A stretch of 64,000 nt of DNA from RHLJ01 sp040222455 (GTDB lineage: Bacteria; Bacteroidota; Rhodothermia; Balneolales; Balneolaceae): NCBI GenBank assembly GCA_040222455.1, contig JAVKDD010000020.1:310001-374000 (forward strand), given 5' to 3'. Below the pieces are notes generated by a model, which made no database searches, had not been told where the DNA came from, and saw only the letters and a program-made list of their open reading frames with translations. Shown piece by piece: positions 1-8,008 of the stretch (position 1 is its first letter; each line of letters begins with the position of its first letter). The position numbers and the translations under genes are program-made.

Positions 1-669
1 ACACGCTGGGGATTGGAAAGAAAAGGAGTTTCTTTTCCTAGTAAAAATGCTCCCAGACCAAATGCCTCTGAACCTGGAGGAGCCGACGTACTGCCAGGAA
101 CCTATAAAGTTAAATTTACTTATAGAGATGCGTCGGATTCAATCATGGTAAAGGTTCACACTGATCCAAGAATTGAAATGCCACTAAGTGCCTTAAAAGC
201 AACTTCTGAGTTTGTGGATGCTTCCAATGAGGTTGTAACTAATCTAAGTAAAGCTGTTTCCAAACTTCGAGAAGCGAAAAGCATTGTTGATATCAACGAA
301 CAACTTTTAAAATCTGACTCACGATCTAAAGAGGAAATTCAAGAAACAATGGATATCCATAACGAAACTAAAAAGAATATTGATCAACTCTTTGATCATA
401 TATTTGGAGAAGAAGACGATCGGCAAGGCATTACAAGTAATCCAACAGTTACAGTAATGAACCGATTATTTGGATATCGTAGATATCTGGGAGGAGACTT
501 CGACGGTCCCGGAGCTACCGAAGAAAATCTACTTCGATTAGCACGTAAAGCAGTAGATGAAGCAGTTTCAGAAATTGAAGACTTCGTAGCTACTGATTGG
601 GTTGCATATCAAGTAGCCATTGAGGCTGCGGAGCTAAGTCCATTCAAAGCACTGGGTGACGATAACTAA
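1..669 (+). CDS. C-terminal part of an exported VPS10/sortilin-like BNR-repeat protein (partial)
   Basis: The frame is open from the first base, so the gene begins upstream of the window and the TTG at 13 is not its start. The visible 220 or so residues begin with a beta-sandwich-like stretch (LPGTYKVKF, then VKVHTDPRIEMP). They continue into a mostly helical, charged tail that carries an acidic FGEEDD segment. This pattern matches the end of the large VPS10-domain 'glycosyl hydrolase' proteins of Bacteroidota, which are exported beta-propellers of unknown substrate. The propeller itself is outside the window, so the assignment rests only on the C-terminal arrangement and remains tentative. 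A strong intrinsic terminator follows the stop codon by about 20 bases, so this is the last gene of its transcript. Confidence 0.5.
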   Translation, partial: TRWGLERKGVSFPSKNAPRPNASEPGGADVLPGTYKVKFTYRDASDSIMVKVHTDPRIEMPLSALKATSEFVDASNEVVTNLSKAVSKLREAKSIVDINEQLLKSDSRSKEEIQETMDIHNETKKNIDQLFDHIFGEEDDRQGITSNPTVTVMNRLFGYRRYLGGDFDGPGATEENLLRLARKAVDEAVSEIEDFVATDWVAYQVAIEAAELSPFKALGDDN

Positions 670-688
670 TAAGTTTGATGATTAAATC

Positions 689-724
689 AAAAGCCTGTTT
701 CAAATTTTGAGACAGGCTTTTTTG
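689..724 (+). terminator. Intrinsic terminator
   Basis: A stem of about 15 bp (left arm 689-704 containing AAGCCTGTTTC, right arm about 706-720 containing GAGACAGGCTT, one G-U pair) runs into a T tract at 718-723. It lies directly downstream of the partial gene ending at 669. The 250 bases from here to 975 hold no convincing gene. Confidence 0.9.
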
Positions 725-974
725 TTATGCACTCATTTTTGTAAAAGGAGGAGCTCCTAGAAGAATTTAACTATAGTACTGAAACCGCTTCGTTCCTCGC
801 GGATGGATAGTCTATGTAAGGAGCTATTCAAAAAGGACTCGAATCGGGAAGTATTCGACGAAGTAATCTCTATGCTCTTGCCTACAACCTTGAGTTCAAC
901 CCTTATTTTGGATATGGAACTAGCTTTGTTTTTTTATGATTTTGTGGCATACTTACAGCAACTAATAATTTAAT

Positions 975-1820
975 ATGGAACCATTTATAGAGTTTTTCGA
1001 AAATATTCCCACAGCATTTCGTGCAGGGATGCTCATTGGTGGAATTTTTCTTTTCTGGATTATAGAAGGCGTTTTTCCCCTCTTTGAATTTGGATACAAA
1101 AAAATACGCCACGCAGGAATTAACCTGTTTTTGAATGGGCTGTTTTTGGTAATTGGATTAGGGTTTGCAGGTTTATTGGTGTGGTCTTCAGATTTGGTAA
1201 CCAATAAAGGATTTGGTGTTTTACAATGGATTGAAATGCCCCTTTGGGTTCAGGCAATAGTTGGCGTGTTATTACTTGATTTTTTTGGAGCTTATTTGAT
1301 TCACTGGATTGAACATAAAGTGAAATTCATGTGGAGATTTCATCTGGTACACCATTCAGATACTACCGTTGATGTAACCACAGGATTACGTCATCATCCG
1401 GGAGAGGCAGTATTTCGTATGGTGTTTACAATTATCGGGGTGATATTGGTTGGGGCACCGATTTGGATCATTTTTTTATATCAAAGCATTTCAGCACTCT
1501 TTGCACATCTGACACACGCCAATATTAATATGCCTAGAAAAATTGATCGCGCTTTGTCGTTGGTGTTTATTACTCCTTTGATGCATAAAGTTCATCATCA
1601 CTATACTCAGCCATTAACCGATACGAATTACGGTAATATATTTTCAGTTTGGGATCGGATGTTTGGAACATTTGCTCAGGTAGATGAAATGACTGAATTG
1701 AAATACGGTATCGATACGCATATGGATCCTAAAGAAAATGATAATCTTGGAAATCTGTTAAAAATTCCATTTCAGAAATACCGCCCACCAAAAGGATCTA
1801 AGTTTGGTGATGATGAGTAG
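975..1820 (+). CDS. Sterol desaturase / fatty acid hydroxylase family membrane protein
   Basis: The 281-residue protein belongs to the membrane di-iron hydroxylase superfamily (PF04116), which hydroxylates or desaturates lipids using O2. It has about four hydrophobic segments, and the expected histidine clusters are in order: HWIEH near residue 112, HLVHHSD near 123, and a late HHHYTQPLTDTNYGN near 212. Together these supply the eight-histidine di-iron site. Length and motif spacing are normal for the bacterial members. The ATG at 975 precedes the first hydrophobic segment and no upstream extension is better. It stands alone on the plus strand and converges with the LytTR regulator 15 bp away. 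The substrate (sterol-like lipid, carotenoid, fatty acid or ether lipid) cannot be told from sequence. Confidence 0.85.
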   Translation: MEPFIEFFENIPTAFRAGMLIGGIFLFWIIEGVFPLFEFGYKKIRHAGINLFLNGLFLVIGLGFAGLLVWSSDLVTNKGFGVLQWIEMPLWVQAIVGVLLLDFFGAYLIHWIEHKVKFMWRFHLVHHSDTTVDVTTGLRHHPGEAVFRMVFTIIGVILVGAPIWIIFLYQSISALFAHLTHANINMPRKIDRALSLVFITPLMHKVHHHYTQPLTDTNYGNIFSVWDRMFGTFAQVDEMTELKYGIDTHMDPKENDNLGNLLKIPFQKYRPPKGSKFGDDE

Positions 1821-1835
1821 CAAAGAAATTGGATA

Positions 1836-2591
1836 TCAACTGCCAATCCATTTTTTAAAATTAGCAGAACGATTGATACTAACAACGGAATCCAATTCAC
1901 CAGAAACAACAGGTTCTAAATGTAATTTGATGCGACTTCTAGACCACGCTTCCATTCTTTTAATAGCATTCATATTAACCAAGTATTTTCTGTTGATTCG
2001 AAAGAATGTTTTAGGATCAAGTAATTCTTCCAAAGCATCTAAAGAGTATTCAATCGGTAAGGTTTTACCATCAAAGGTTTTTGAATATACACTCTTATCC
2101 ATTGCATAAAAGTAGGCAGCATCTTCTACTTCAAGCTTTTTTAAAGTATTTCCAATAGTTATCAAAAACCTCTTTTTATATTCTAATTTTTCATTTTGGT
2201 AGGTTGAAATAAGTGACTCTAAGTCTATAGCAAAACCAGATTTAATTTTTCCGAATTTTTCCAGACTTTTCTTTAAATCCTGTTTTTTGATCGGCTTTAA
2301 TAAATAAGAAATACTATTTAATTCGAAGGCTTTAATTGCATATTGATCATATGCGGTAGTAAAAATAACAGGAGTTGATACCGATATTTTATCAAATATG
2401 CTGAAGCTTAAGCCATCAGATAACTGAATATCCAGAAAGATTATGTCAGCTTTGTTAAGCATCAACCATTTTATAGATTCTTTTATAGAACCAATTTTGG
2501 CAAGAATAGTACAATCTGGTTCCAATTCCTGAAGCATTTCTTCAAGCCGTAAAGCAGCTATTTTTTCATCTTCAATGATCAGATAATTCAT
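1836..2591 (-). CDS. LytTR-family response regulator
   Basis: A 251-residue regulator with an N-terminal receiver domain (residues 1-120) and a C-terminal LytTR DNA-binding domain (about 140-250). The acidic pocket is at the E7-D8-E9 region, and the phospho-accepting aspartate is D54 in IIFLDIQL. The LytTR part carries the usual FFRINRKYLVNMNAIKRM stretch. Its start overlaps the stop of the upstream kinase gene by four bases (ATGA), indicating translational coupling, so the two proteins form one two-component system. Such pairs in Bacteroidota often act on nearby genes, but no target can be assigned here. Confidence 0.95.
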   Translation of the reverse strand: MNYLIIEDEKIAALRLEEMLQELEPDCTILAKIGSIKESIKWLMLNKADIIFLDIQLSDGLSFSIFDKISVSTPVIFTTAYDQYAIKAFELNSISYLLKPIKKQDLKKSLEKFGKIKSGFAIDLESLISTYQNEKLEYKKRFLITIGNTLKKLEVEDAAYFYAMDKSVYSKTFDGKTLPIEYSLDALEELLDPKTFFRINRKYLVNMNAIKRMEAWSRSRIKLHLEPVVSGELDSVVSINRSANFKKWIGS

Positions 2592-3658
2592 AGTCCTTCA
2601 TCATTAATTAAGGGAAGAGTAACTTTGTACTCATTTGTTCCAACTCTAAATTCAGGTAGGCTACCACCTAGTAATTCATAACGCCTTTTCAAATTCAATT
2701 GACCGGTTCCTCTTGAATTCCGAGATGAAATCTTAAGCTGTATATTATTAGTTATTACAAGATTGTTTTCAGAATTTGTAATGGTGATTTGTAACGGTTT
2801 ATCGTCATCAATTAAATTATGTTTACAAGCATTTTCTAAAACTACCTGCAAAGAAAGTGGTGGCAATAAAGCGGTAAGAATTCGAGTGGGTAAGTCAATA
2901 TGAAACTTAAGTTGTTCTCCATATCTGATTTGTTGAAGGAACATGTAGGAGCGGGCAAAACTTATCTCTTCATCAACTGAGACCACAGGTTTTTCTATGG
3001 TCTCGAGTACGTAGCGATAGATATTTGAAAATTCATCTATAAAATCTTGCGCCTTTTTAGTGTCTTTTTCAATTAGACCAGAAAGCACATTCAAGCTGTT
3101 AAACATGAAATGGGAGTCGATCTGACTTTTAAGGATTTCAAATCTTAGTTGCGACAACTGGTTTTCTAATTCTCTCGATTTTTCTTTGGAATAATCGCGT
3201 TCAATAAAAAATATCCAAGCCTCCAGAATTAAAATCAGGATAATATTTACAACACAAAAAATTAAAACGTTATAAATAAGATTTAGTTGAAGTCCGCCTT
3301 CATAAGGATTTATTGAATTCGATAGAATGGTGATAAAAACTGCGACCACAGTTGCAACCATCACACTTAAACCAAGTTGTACTAAAATTCTTCGGAATGT
3401 GTGCTTCTCCCAAGAAAAATGCTTGTTCATTTGTTTTATGATCGCTAGGTCAGGGTAGGCAATCATAAAACTTGCCATTAACGAAAGTAGCGAACCAAGA
3501 AAAAGGCGAGTTAGAAACTGTAGCGAGCTATCAAGTACAAAATATCCACTAAAATGATTAAAGGTAATTATTACAAATTGTGCACATACAGATATTCCAA
3601 TGAGAAGTTTGAAGAGGTTTGGAAATGGAATCAAAGTATGGATATCACGAAAGATCAT
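2588..3658 (-). CDS. LytS/YehU-type membrane sensor histidine kinase
   Basis: 356 residues. The N-terminal 150 residues form four or so transmembrane segments with no recognisable extracellular ligand domain. A short coiled linker (about 153-178) follows. The His_kinase domain (PF06580) carries SHFMFNSLN with phospho-acceptor H183. A compact HATPase domain ends the protein, with an N-box in LQVVLENACKHNL and a GTGQLNLKRRY glycine region. It is the partner of the LytTR regulator whose gene overlaps its 3' end. The promoter should lie in 3659-3815, where no clear motif was seen. Confidence 0.93.
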   Translation of the reverse strand: MIFRDIHTLIPFPNLFKLLIGISVCAQFVIITFNHFSGYFVLDSSLQFLTRLFLGSLLSLMASFMIAYPDLAIIKQMNKHFSWEKHTFRRILVQLGLSVMVATVVAVFITILSNSINPYEGGLQLNLIYNVLIFCVVNIILILILEAWIFFIERDYSKEKSRELENQLSQLRFEILKSQIDSHFMFNSLNVLSGLIEKDTKKAQDFIDEFSNIYRYVLETIEKPVVSVDEEISFARSYMFLQQIRYGEQLKFHIDLPTRILTALLPPLSLQVVLENACKHNLIDDDKPLQITITNSENNLVITNNIQLKISSRNSRGTGQLNLKRRYELLGGSLPEFRVGTNEYKVTLPLINDEGL

Positions 3659-3815
3659 TTTTCTAAAGAGAGTTTTATGATCGAATTCAGGATAAATATA
3701 ATAGACAAATGTGAAAGAAATATTTAGTCACGAGAACAAAACATTAATTAAAAAGTACTTTGTGAAAAAGAAAACCCTTAATCACAAAGTACCTGTTGTA
3801 TATAATCTGGTTCAC

Positions 3816-4403
3816 TCAAAACTTAATTGAAAAACCAAGTCGTAAACAATCGTAGTTTAAATTTAGGTTTCGTTCAGTATCACCTGTATCTAAATCTCTA
3901 GATAGTGAATTAAGTTTTAAGCTTGGAGTAAAACTCCATTTACTATTTAACGGGATGTCCAGACCTCCTGCAAATTGAAGACCTAAGCCATGTCCGGTAT
4001 CCTCAATAATATCGCCATCTGTATTTTCGATTTCTATATGGTTGTATAAGCCACTAGCTCGAACAAACCATGCAATCGAATTGGGTTTAAATGGATGCTT
4101 AAACTGTAGACCAAAAATGTATCCAGTTTCTTCAAAATCCATATTTGATCCAGCGAATGATTGATCAGCTGAGAACTTATTCCATCCCCATCCAAGGTGT
4201 GCACTAACATGAGGCATTAATCTATAATGGAAAATTCCTTCAAATCCAGCACCAACATTAAGATCGGCACCTCCAAGATCTTTATTTGCGATGGAAGGTC
4301 CGGAGTTGATTTCAAAACTGAATCGGGATGATTGAGGTTGGGCAAAGCTGTTTAATGCAAAAAAGCTGAACAGAATTACTACTACTAGTTCTTTGGGTTT
4401 CAT
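3816..4403 (-). CDS. Small outer membrane beta-barrel protein
   Basis: 195 residues with a clear signal peptide (cleavage near residue 21, after NSFA). Alternating strands typical of an eight-stranded OmpA/OmpW-type barrel (PF13505-like) follow, and the last strand ends in LRLGFSIKF with the terminal aromatic expected for Bam-dependent insertion. Glycine and aromatic girdle residues recur through the chain (LGWGWNKF, GYIFGLQFKHPF, GLGLQFAGGL). It is a single-gene unit with long intergenic DNA upstream. No substrate or partner is suggested. Confidence 0.8.
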   Translation of the reverse strand: MKPKELVVVILFSFFALNSFAQPQSSRFSFEINSGPSIANKDLGGADLNVGAGFEGIFHYRLMPHVSAHLGWGWNKFSADQSFAGSNMDFEETGYIFGLQFKHPFKPNSIAWFVRASGLYNHIEIENTDGDIIEDTGHGLGLQFAGGLDIPLNSKWSFTPSLKLNSLSRDLDTGDTERNLNLNYDCLRLGFSIKF

Positions 4404-4906
4404 TGTTCTGTGTTTTAAAGTTTATCATTATGGTTAAAAGCTGATCCAAAAATATGCTGAGTGGAAACAGCTTAAAATTTTAACCCGATAAACGTGTGAA
4501 AGAGAAAGATGAGCTTGAGTTAATAGAGGATGAGGAGAGAAACACTAACGGTCTCTTATATGAGCCGTAGCGGATTAAATAGTACTAAACTTTCGGATGT
4601 AAAGATACTCAATTGAATACAAAAACGGGTTGAGTCACACTCAAAGCGCTATTGCTTCTATACATAGTTGCACTTTCGTTATTTTTTAGTGAAGAGAAAT
4701 CTAAGAATAGGTTGCAATGGTTTTAGTTAAGTAAAATGTCTCCAAATGGAATAGGTTTTTTAAATCTTTTATTTTCTCTTATTGAGTAATTTATTTGATA
4801 TAGTTCTGCAGATGCTAAATACTTTCCTGTAACAATCAAAAGAAGAAGATAATGACTACTTAAAAGACGGGATTAGCCTGTCTAATCGTTATATAACTAT
4901 TCTTAA
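4404..4906. other. Intergenic region without a recognisable gene
   Basis: About 500 bases between the outer membrane protein and the downstream end of the light/B12 sensing operon. I found no ORF with coding character, no RNA gene and no obvious terminator stem. It should contain the promoter of the outer membrane protein gene on the minus strand. Confidence 0.6.
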
Positions 4907-6121
4907 TCATACCTTTGGGAATCTAGGTATTGTAAAATAGAAAGTTGTCCCTTCACCTAATTTAGATTCCAGCCAGATTTTACCGCCCATTCTCTCGATA
5001 CTTTTCTTAACCATCGACAATCCCATACCAGTCCCCTCATATTTTTGGGCAGTATTAACTCGTTGAAACAAATTGAAAACCTTCTCTTTTTGATTTTCAG
5101 GGATTCCAATCCCATTATCATGTACTTGCAGGGTATAATTTTCTTTATTTTCTTCCACCTTAATAGTTATAATCGGGCTTGTCCCTTGTTGAATAAATTT
5201 AATTGCATTGGAAAGTAGGTTTTGAAAAACCTGCTCATACCCTGCAAATGAACCTTTTACAACCGGTAATGGGGCACTTGTAATTTGAGCCTTCTTTAGC
5301 TTAATTTCTTTTCGAATCATCTGTTTAACTTCTGACAACACCTCATTTAGATCCACAGTTTCGGCAACGCTGAAATTGGAAGTCCGATGATATTCCAATA
5401 AATCTTCCAGCATTCTACTTAATCTTGCTCCTCCATCCATGGCCATGTCCATGTAAGTTTGTCCTTTTTCATCCAGATTTTCTCCATACTTTTTTTTCAG
5501 TAGTGATAAAAAAGAATTGACCATTCGTAAAGGTTCCCGTAAATCATGTGAAACAGAATAGGTGAACATGGTCATACTTTCATTGATAGCATTCAGTTCT
5601 TTATTCAGTAGTTCGATTTTTTGATTTTTTTTAGTCAACTCGCGCTTACGGTTCACCAATTCGTTATTGATGGCTGAAAAATCATTTAAAAAGTCTTCAT
5701 TCAATTCCTTCTTTTCTATTTCTTTAAGAAGACTGTCAGCCTTTTTTTCTGTCAGCCTGATTTGATTTGCTTGCTCATTATTGATGAGCATTATTTCATT
5801 CAATGCTTTTTGTGTGGAACCCAACTCAGTATTACCGCAAAGTAAAATTGTATTTTTCAATAAGTAACCAGAAAATTGGTAGGTAATCTGTTGGTTGTTA
5901 TAATTCAAGGTAAGGATCGTATTTTCTTCAATAGACTTTTCCTGAACACTGATCCAAAAATCCCCAAGTTGTTTTATAGAGATTGGGGAAAGAAGGCTAT
6001 GCAGTCCAACAGGTAACGTTATGTTTTCCAAGAGGGAAGCAGTATCTAAATATATTTGCTCTACGGTCCCGTATTTATCACTGGCAAGAATTATTTTATG
6101 TTTATTTCTGTTAAGTTTCAT
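4907..6121 (-). CDS. Cytoplasmic sensor histidine kinase of the B12-sensor operon
   Basis: 404 residues without membrane segments. Residues 1-105 form a PAS-like alpha/beta sensor region, and 110-190 is a long coiled coil. HisKA follows with phospho-acceptor H192 in SVSHDLREP. The catalytic HATPase domain (about 295-400) carries NLLSNAIKF, VHDNGIGIP and GTGMGLSMVKK. Its upstream neighbour, one base away, encodes a CarH-like cobalamin-binding protein, so the kinase may receive a light or cobalamin signal from it by protein contact. No response regulator is adjacent, so the phosphate acceptor must be encoded elsewhere. This resembles the soluble PAS-kinase architecture of phytochrome-type sensors without a bilin-binding domain. 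Confidence 0.9.
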   Translation of the reverse strand: MKLNRNKHKIILASDKYGTVEQIYLDTASLLENITLPVGLHSLLSPISIKQLGDFWISVQEKSIEENTILTLNYNNQQITYQFSGYLLKNTILLCGNTELGSTQKALNEIMLINNEQANQIRLTEKKADSLLKEIEKKELNEDFLNDFSAINNELVNRKRELTKKNQKIELLNKELNAINESMTMFTYSVSHDLREPLRMVNSFLSLLKKKYGENLDEKGQTYMDMAMDGGARLSRMLEDLLEYHRTSNFSVAETVDLNEVLSEVKQMIRKEIKLKKAQITSAPLPVVKGSFAGYEQVFQNLLSNAIKFIQQGTSPIITIKVEENKENYTLQVHDNGIGIPENQKEKVFNLFQRVNTAQKYEGTGMGLSMVKKSIERMGGKIWLESKLGEGTTFYFTIPRFPKV

Positions 6122-6122
6122 T

Positions 6123-7175
6123 TTATTGATTTACTAATTCATTCGCCACCTCAATAGCCTGATTAGCATCTTGAGCACACCCATCGGCAACCAATTTTTG
6201 CCACAAACCCGGAATGGTTAAAAAGGGATAACCTCCAACCATAATTTTTAAATAGGCTAAATCATTATCAGCCTTTATTTTTTTTATTAAAAGAGCCGCT
6301 TTGCTTACATGGATGGGTAGGGTAACCGATAGTGCAAGTATATCTGCCTTATGTTCCTTTAATGCCTCCTGTAATTGATGGTCCGGCATATTGGCTCCCA
6401 GATAATAGGTGTCCCAGCCATCCATTTCAAAAAAATCGGTAACCATACGTATACCCAATTCGTGCAATTCACCAGAAATGGAACAGGCTACCAATGTTTT
6501 TCCCTTACGTTTTGAAGAAAAGATATGCTGATACAGGCCCGACATAATCTGTTGGGTTGCCGCTGTACAATAATGTTCATGTGCAACCGTAATTTTATTG
6601 CATTGCCACAGTTGACCTACTTCATATTGCGAAACCTGGAAAATATATTGATATATAGATTTTATTGAAACATCTTGTTCAATCAGTTCGGTTATTAAAA
6701 GTGTTGCCTCGCGCCTTTTGCCCTGTAACAAATATTCTAAATAAGTGGCCACTTCAGATTTTAGTGGATTGTCCTCTGTAATAAAGGATAAATTTTCCTC
6801 TGTTTTTTCGTTTAGTTTTTCTTTGGCGGCAGTAATGAATTCATTTGTAATTTTTGCATACTGGCTACCCAATATGTCATGAATAGCCTGTTGCACAAAA
6901 TTAAGGTTATCCTCAAGGTCAGATTCTGGAATATTTCTTGATTTTAGCATATTTGCAGCCCAAAGAATATAATTGGCATACATATCCGGCAGATTCATGG
7001 TCAATGCTTCAACCATGAAATTAAGATGAAAAACAGCATCTTCAAAGCATCTTTTTTTGCCAGATTCGCCGTAACGTTTCAGCAACCCGGGATTTTGTTC
7101 AAAATGCAAGCGGGTTATGTGATTGGCTAGCTCATTCGATTTTTCTGCAAGCTTCTGTATATTAAATTCGCCCAT
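6123..7175 (-). CDS. CarH-like cobalamin-binding sensor protein lacking a DNA-binding domain
   Basis: 350 residues. The C-terminal half (about 140-350) has the two-part fold of B12-binding sensors. First is a four-helix cap with the W-x9-EH motif (W190, E200, H201) that, in the photoreceptor CarH, packs on the upper face of adenosylcobalamin. A Rossmann-type B12 domain follows with ELHELG, where H238 is the presumed lower axial ligand, then LSVTLP and IMVGGYPF. The first 130 residues are a helical region that is not a MerR winged helix, unlike CarH/LitR. It sits between an ABM-domain gene (2 bp upstream) and a histidine kinase (1 bp downstream) in a tight operon. I infer a light- or cobalamin-responsive input protein for the kinase. 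The B12-binding call is secure; photosensing is inference. Confidence 0.85.
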   Translation of the reverse strand: MGEFNIQKLAEKSNELANHITRLHFEQNPGLLKRYGESGKKRCFEDAVFHLNFMVEALTMNLPDMYANYILWAANMLKSRNIPESDLEDNLNFVQQAIHDILGSQYAKITNEFITAAKEKLNEKTEENLSFITEDNPLKSEVATYLEYLLQGKRREATLLITELIEQDVSIKSIYQYIFQVSQYEVGQLWQCNKITVAHEHYCTAATQQIMSGLYQHIFSSKRKGKTLVACSISGELHELGIRMVTDFFEMDGWDTYYLGANMPDHQLQEALKEHKADILALSVTLPIHVSKAALLIKKIKADNDLAYLKIMVGGYPFLTIPGLWQKLVADGCAQDANQAIEVANELVNQ

Positions 7176-7177
7176 GT

Positions 7178-7474
7178 TTAACTACTTATGTATTCATATT
7201 TTGTAAGCTCCCGAGACTTTGGTACCAATTTTAATCCCTTCGGAATATATTTATGCGACTCCTTTAGATGATGACGATGCCAGTATTCAAAATCTTTTTC
7301 GTTTGCCCAATAGGTAATCAGATGAATTACTGCTGGGTTATTTAATGGACTTAAGACGTCCATCTTAATGAATCCTTTAGCATGTTCCACAAATCTAGGT
7401 CGATTTTTAAAAGCATTCTTCACTTCTTGTTCCATTCCATTTTGAATTTCGAATTTACTTATGACTGCTATCAT
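7178..7474 (-). CDS. Antibiotic biosynthesis monooxygenase (ABM) domain protein
   Basis: 98 residues making a single ferredoxin-like ABM domain (PF03992), the family that includes heme-degrading HmoA/IsdG-type enzymes and quinol monooxygenases. Diagnostic features are the N-terminal strand MIAVISKFEI, the central ITYWANEKDFEYWHRHH segment with aromatic and histidine residues, and the HLKESHKYIPKGL helix. It is the first gene of the operon with the B12 sensor and the kinase. No cofactor can be deduced; a role in the redox or tetrapyrrole side of the same response is only a guess. Confidence 0.8.
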   Translation of the reverse strand: MIAVISKFEIQNGMEQEVKNAFKNRPRFVEHAKGFIKMDVLSPLNNPAVIHLITYWANEKDFEYWHRHHLKESHKYIPKGLKLVPKSRELTKYEYISS

Positions 7475-7490
7475 ATGTTTGGTTTTAAAT

Positions 7491-7526
7491 ATTATAGTGC
7501 TTACTGTTAAACTTGTCTAATGTCAA
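7491..7526 (-). promoter_or_regulatory. Candidate promoter/operator of the ABM-B12-kinase operon
   Basis: Reading the minus strand, a TTGACA (7521-7526) and a TATAAT (7491-7496) precede the first gene. They are 24 bases apart, too far for a normal sigma-70 pair, so at most one is used. The TTGACA is part of an imperfect 14-bp palindrome at 7513-7526 (TTG-N-C and G-N-CAA ends). On the plus strand TGTnnAA-like words recur at 7505, 7514 and 7521. This could be a regulator site. Confidence 0.3.
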
Positions 7527-7854
7527 ATTTTTTGGTTTTTATTCACCCCATATTATTTTTGCTATCTTACATTTAAGAAAATTAAATTATTTTATATTAT
7601 ACTCTATCTATAATACAATCAATATGTTATTGGTCAATTGGTAATTAACTTTGTTTTATTCCCCAATAGGGCTCACACCAAAATCTTTTGGAATAAAATT
7701 AGTTTATTCTTGTATAAAAGAAAGCTACATCAGTAATGTGAAGTTGCGGTAAAAAAGAATTTTATTATTGAACAGCGGTTTGTAAGTAATGAAGCACGAC
7801 ATAAGAGTATCACACATTAAGTTCATGATACCCCAGTTTGATCTTTAAGTTTTG

Positions 7855-7891
7855 TTCATGATATTCCTATAAAGTCTAAGGATATCATGAA
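7855..7891. repeat. Hairpin in the 534-bp gap between two minus-strand units
   Basis: Arms TTCATGATAT (7855-7864) and ATATCATGAA (7882-7891) pair, with further partial pairing inside. A third copy of GTTCATGATA lies at 7821-7830. The gap 7475-8008 holds no convincing gene. The hairpin is downstream of the SSS symporter gene but lacks a T tract, so terminator function is uncertain. Confidence 0.4.
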
Positions 7892-8008
7892 TTGAGGGGA
7901 TTTTTAATAAAGAATAAATATCTTTCTATTCTGATTTCAACATGGAAAAAGCTTTTTATAATCGCTAATGCACTTAACCTACTATTATATTTAGAAGCCT
8001 CAAATAGT

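Noticed and set aside
820..940. Protein-like stretch (SNLYALAYNLEFN, then PYFGYGTSFVFL in another frame) that could be the end of a decayed outer membrane protein gene.
   Set aside because: It needs a frameshift near 901 and has stop codons directly upstream; too short and degenerate to call.
1804..2109. Plus-strand ORF of about 100 codons after the fatty acid hydroxylase gene.
   Set aside because: It is the antisense shadow of the LytTR regulator gene, which has clear receiver and LytTR motifs.
7491..7526. Treating TTGACA and TATAAT upstream of the ABM gene as a normal sigma-70 promoter.
   Set aside because: The spacing is 24 bases instead of about 17, and Bacteroidota promoters use different elements; kept only as a weak regulatory candidate.
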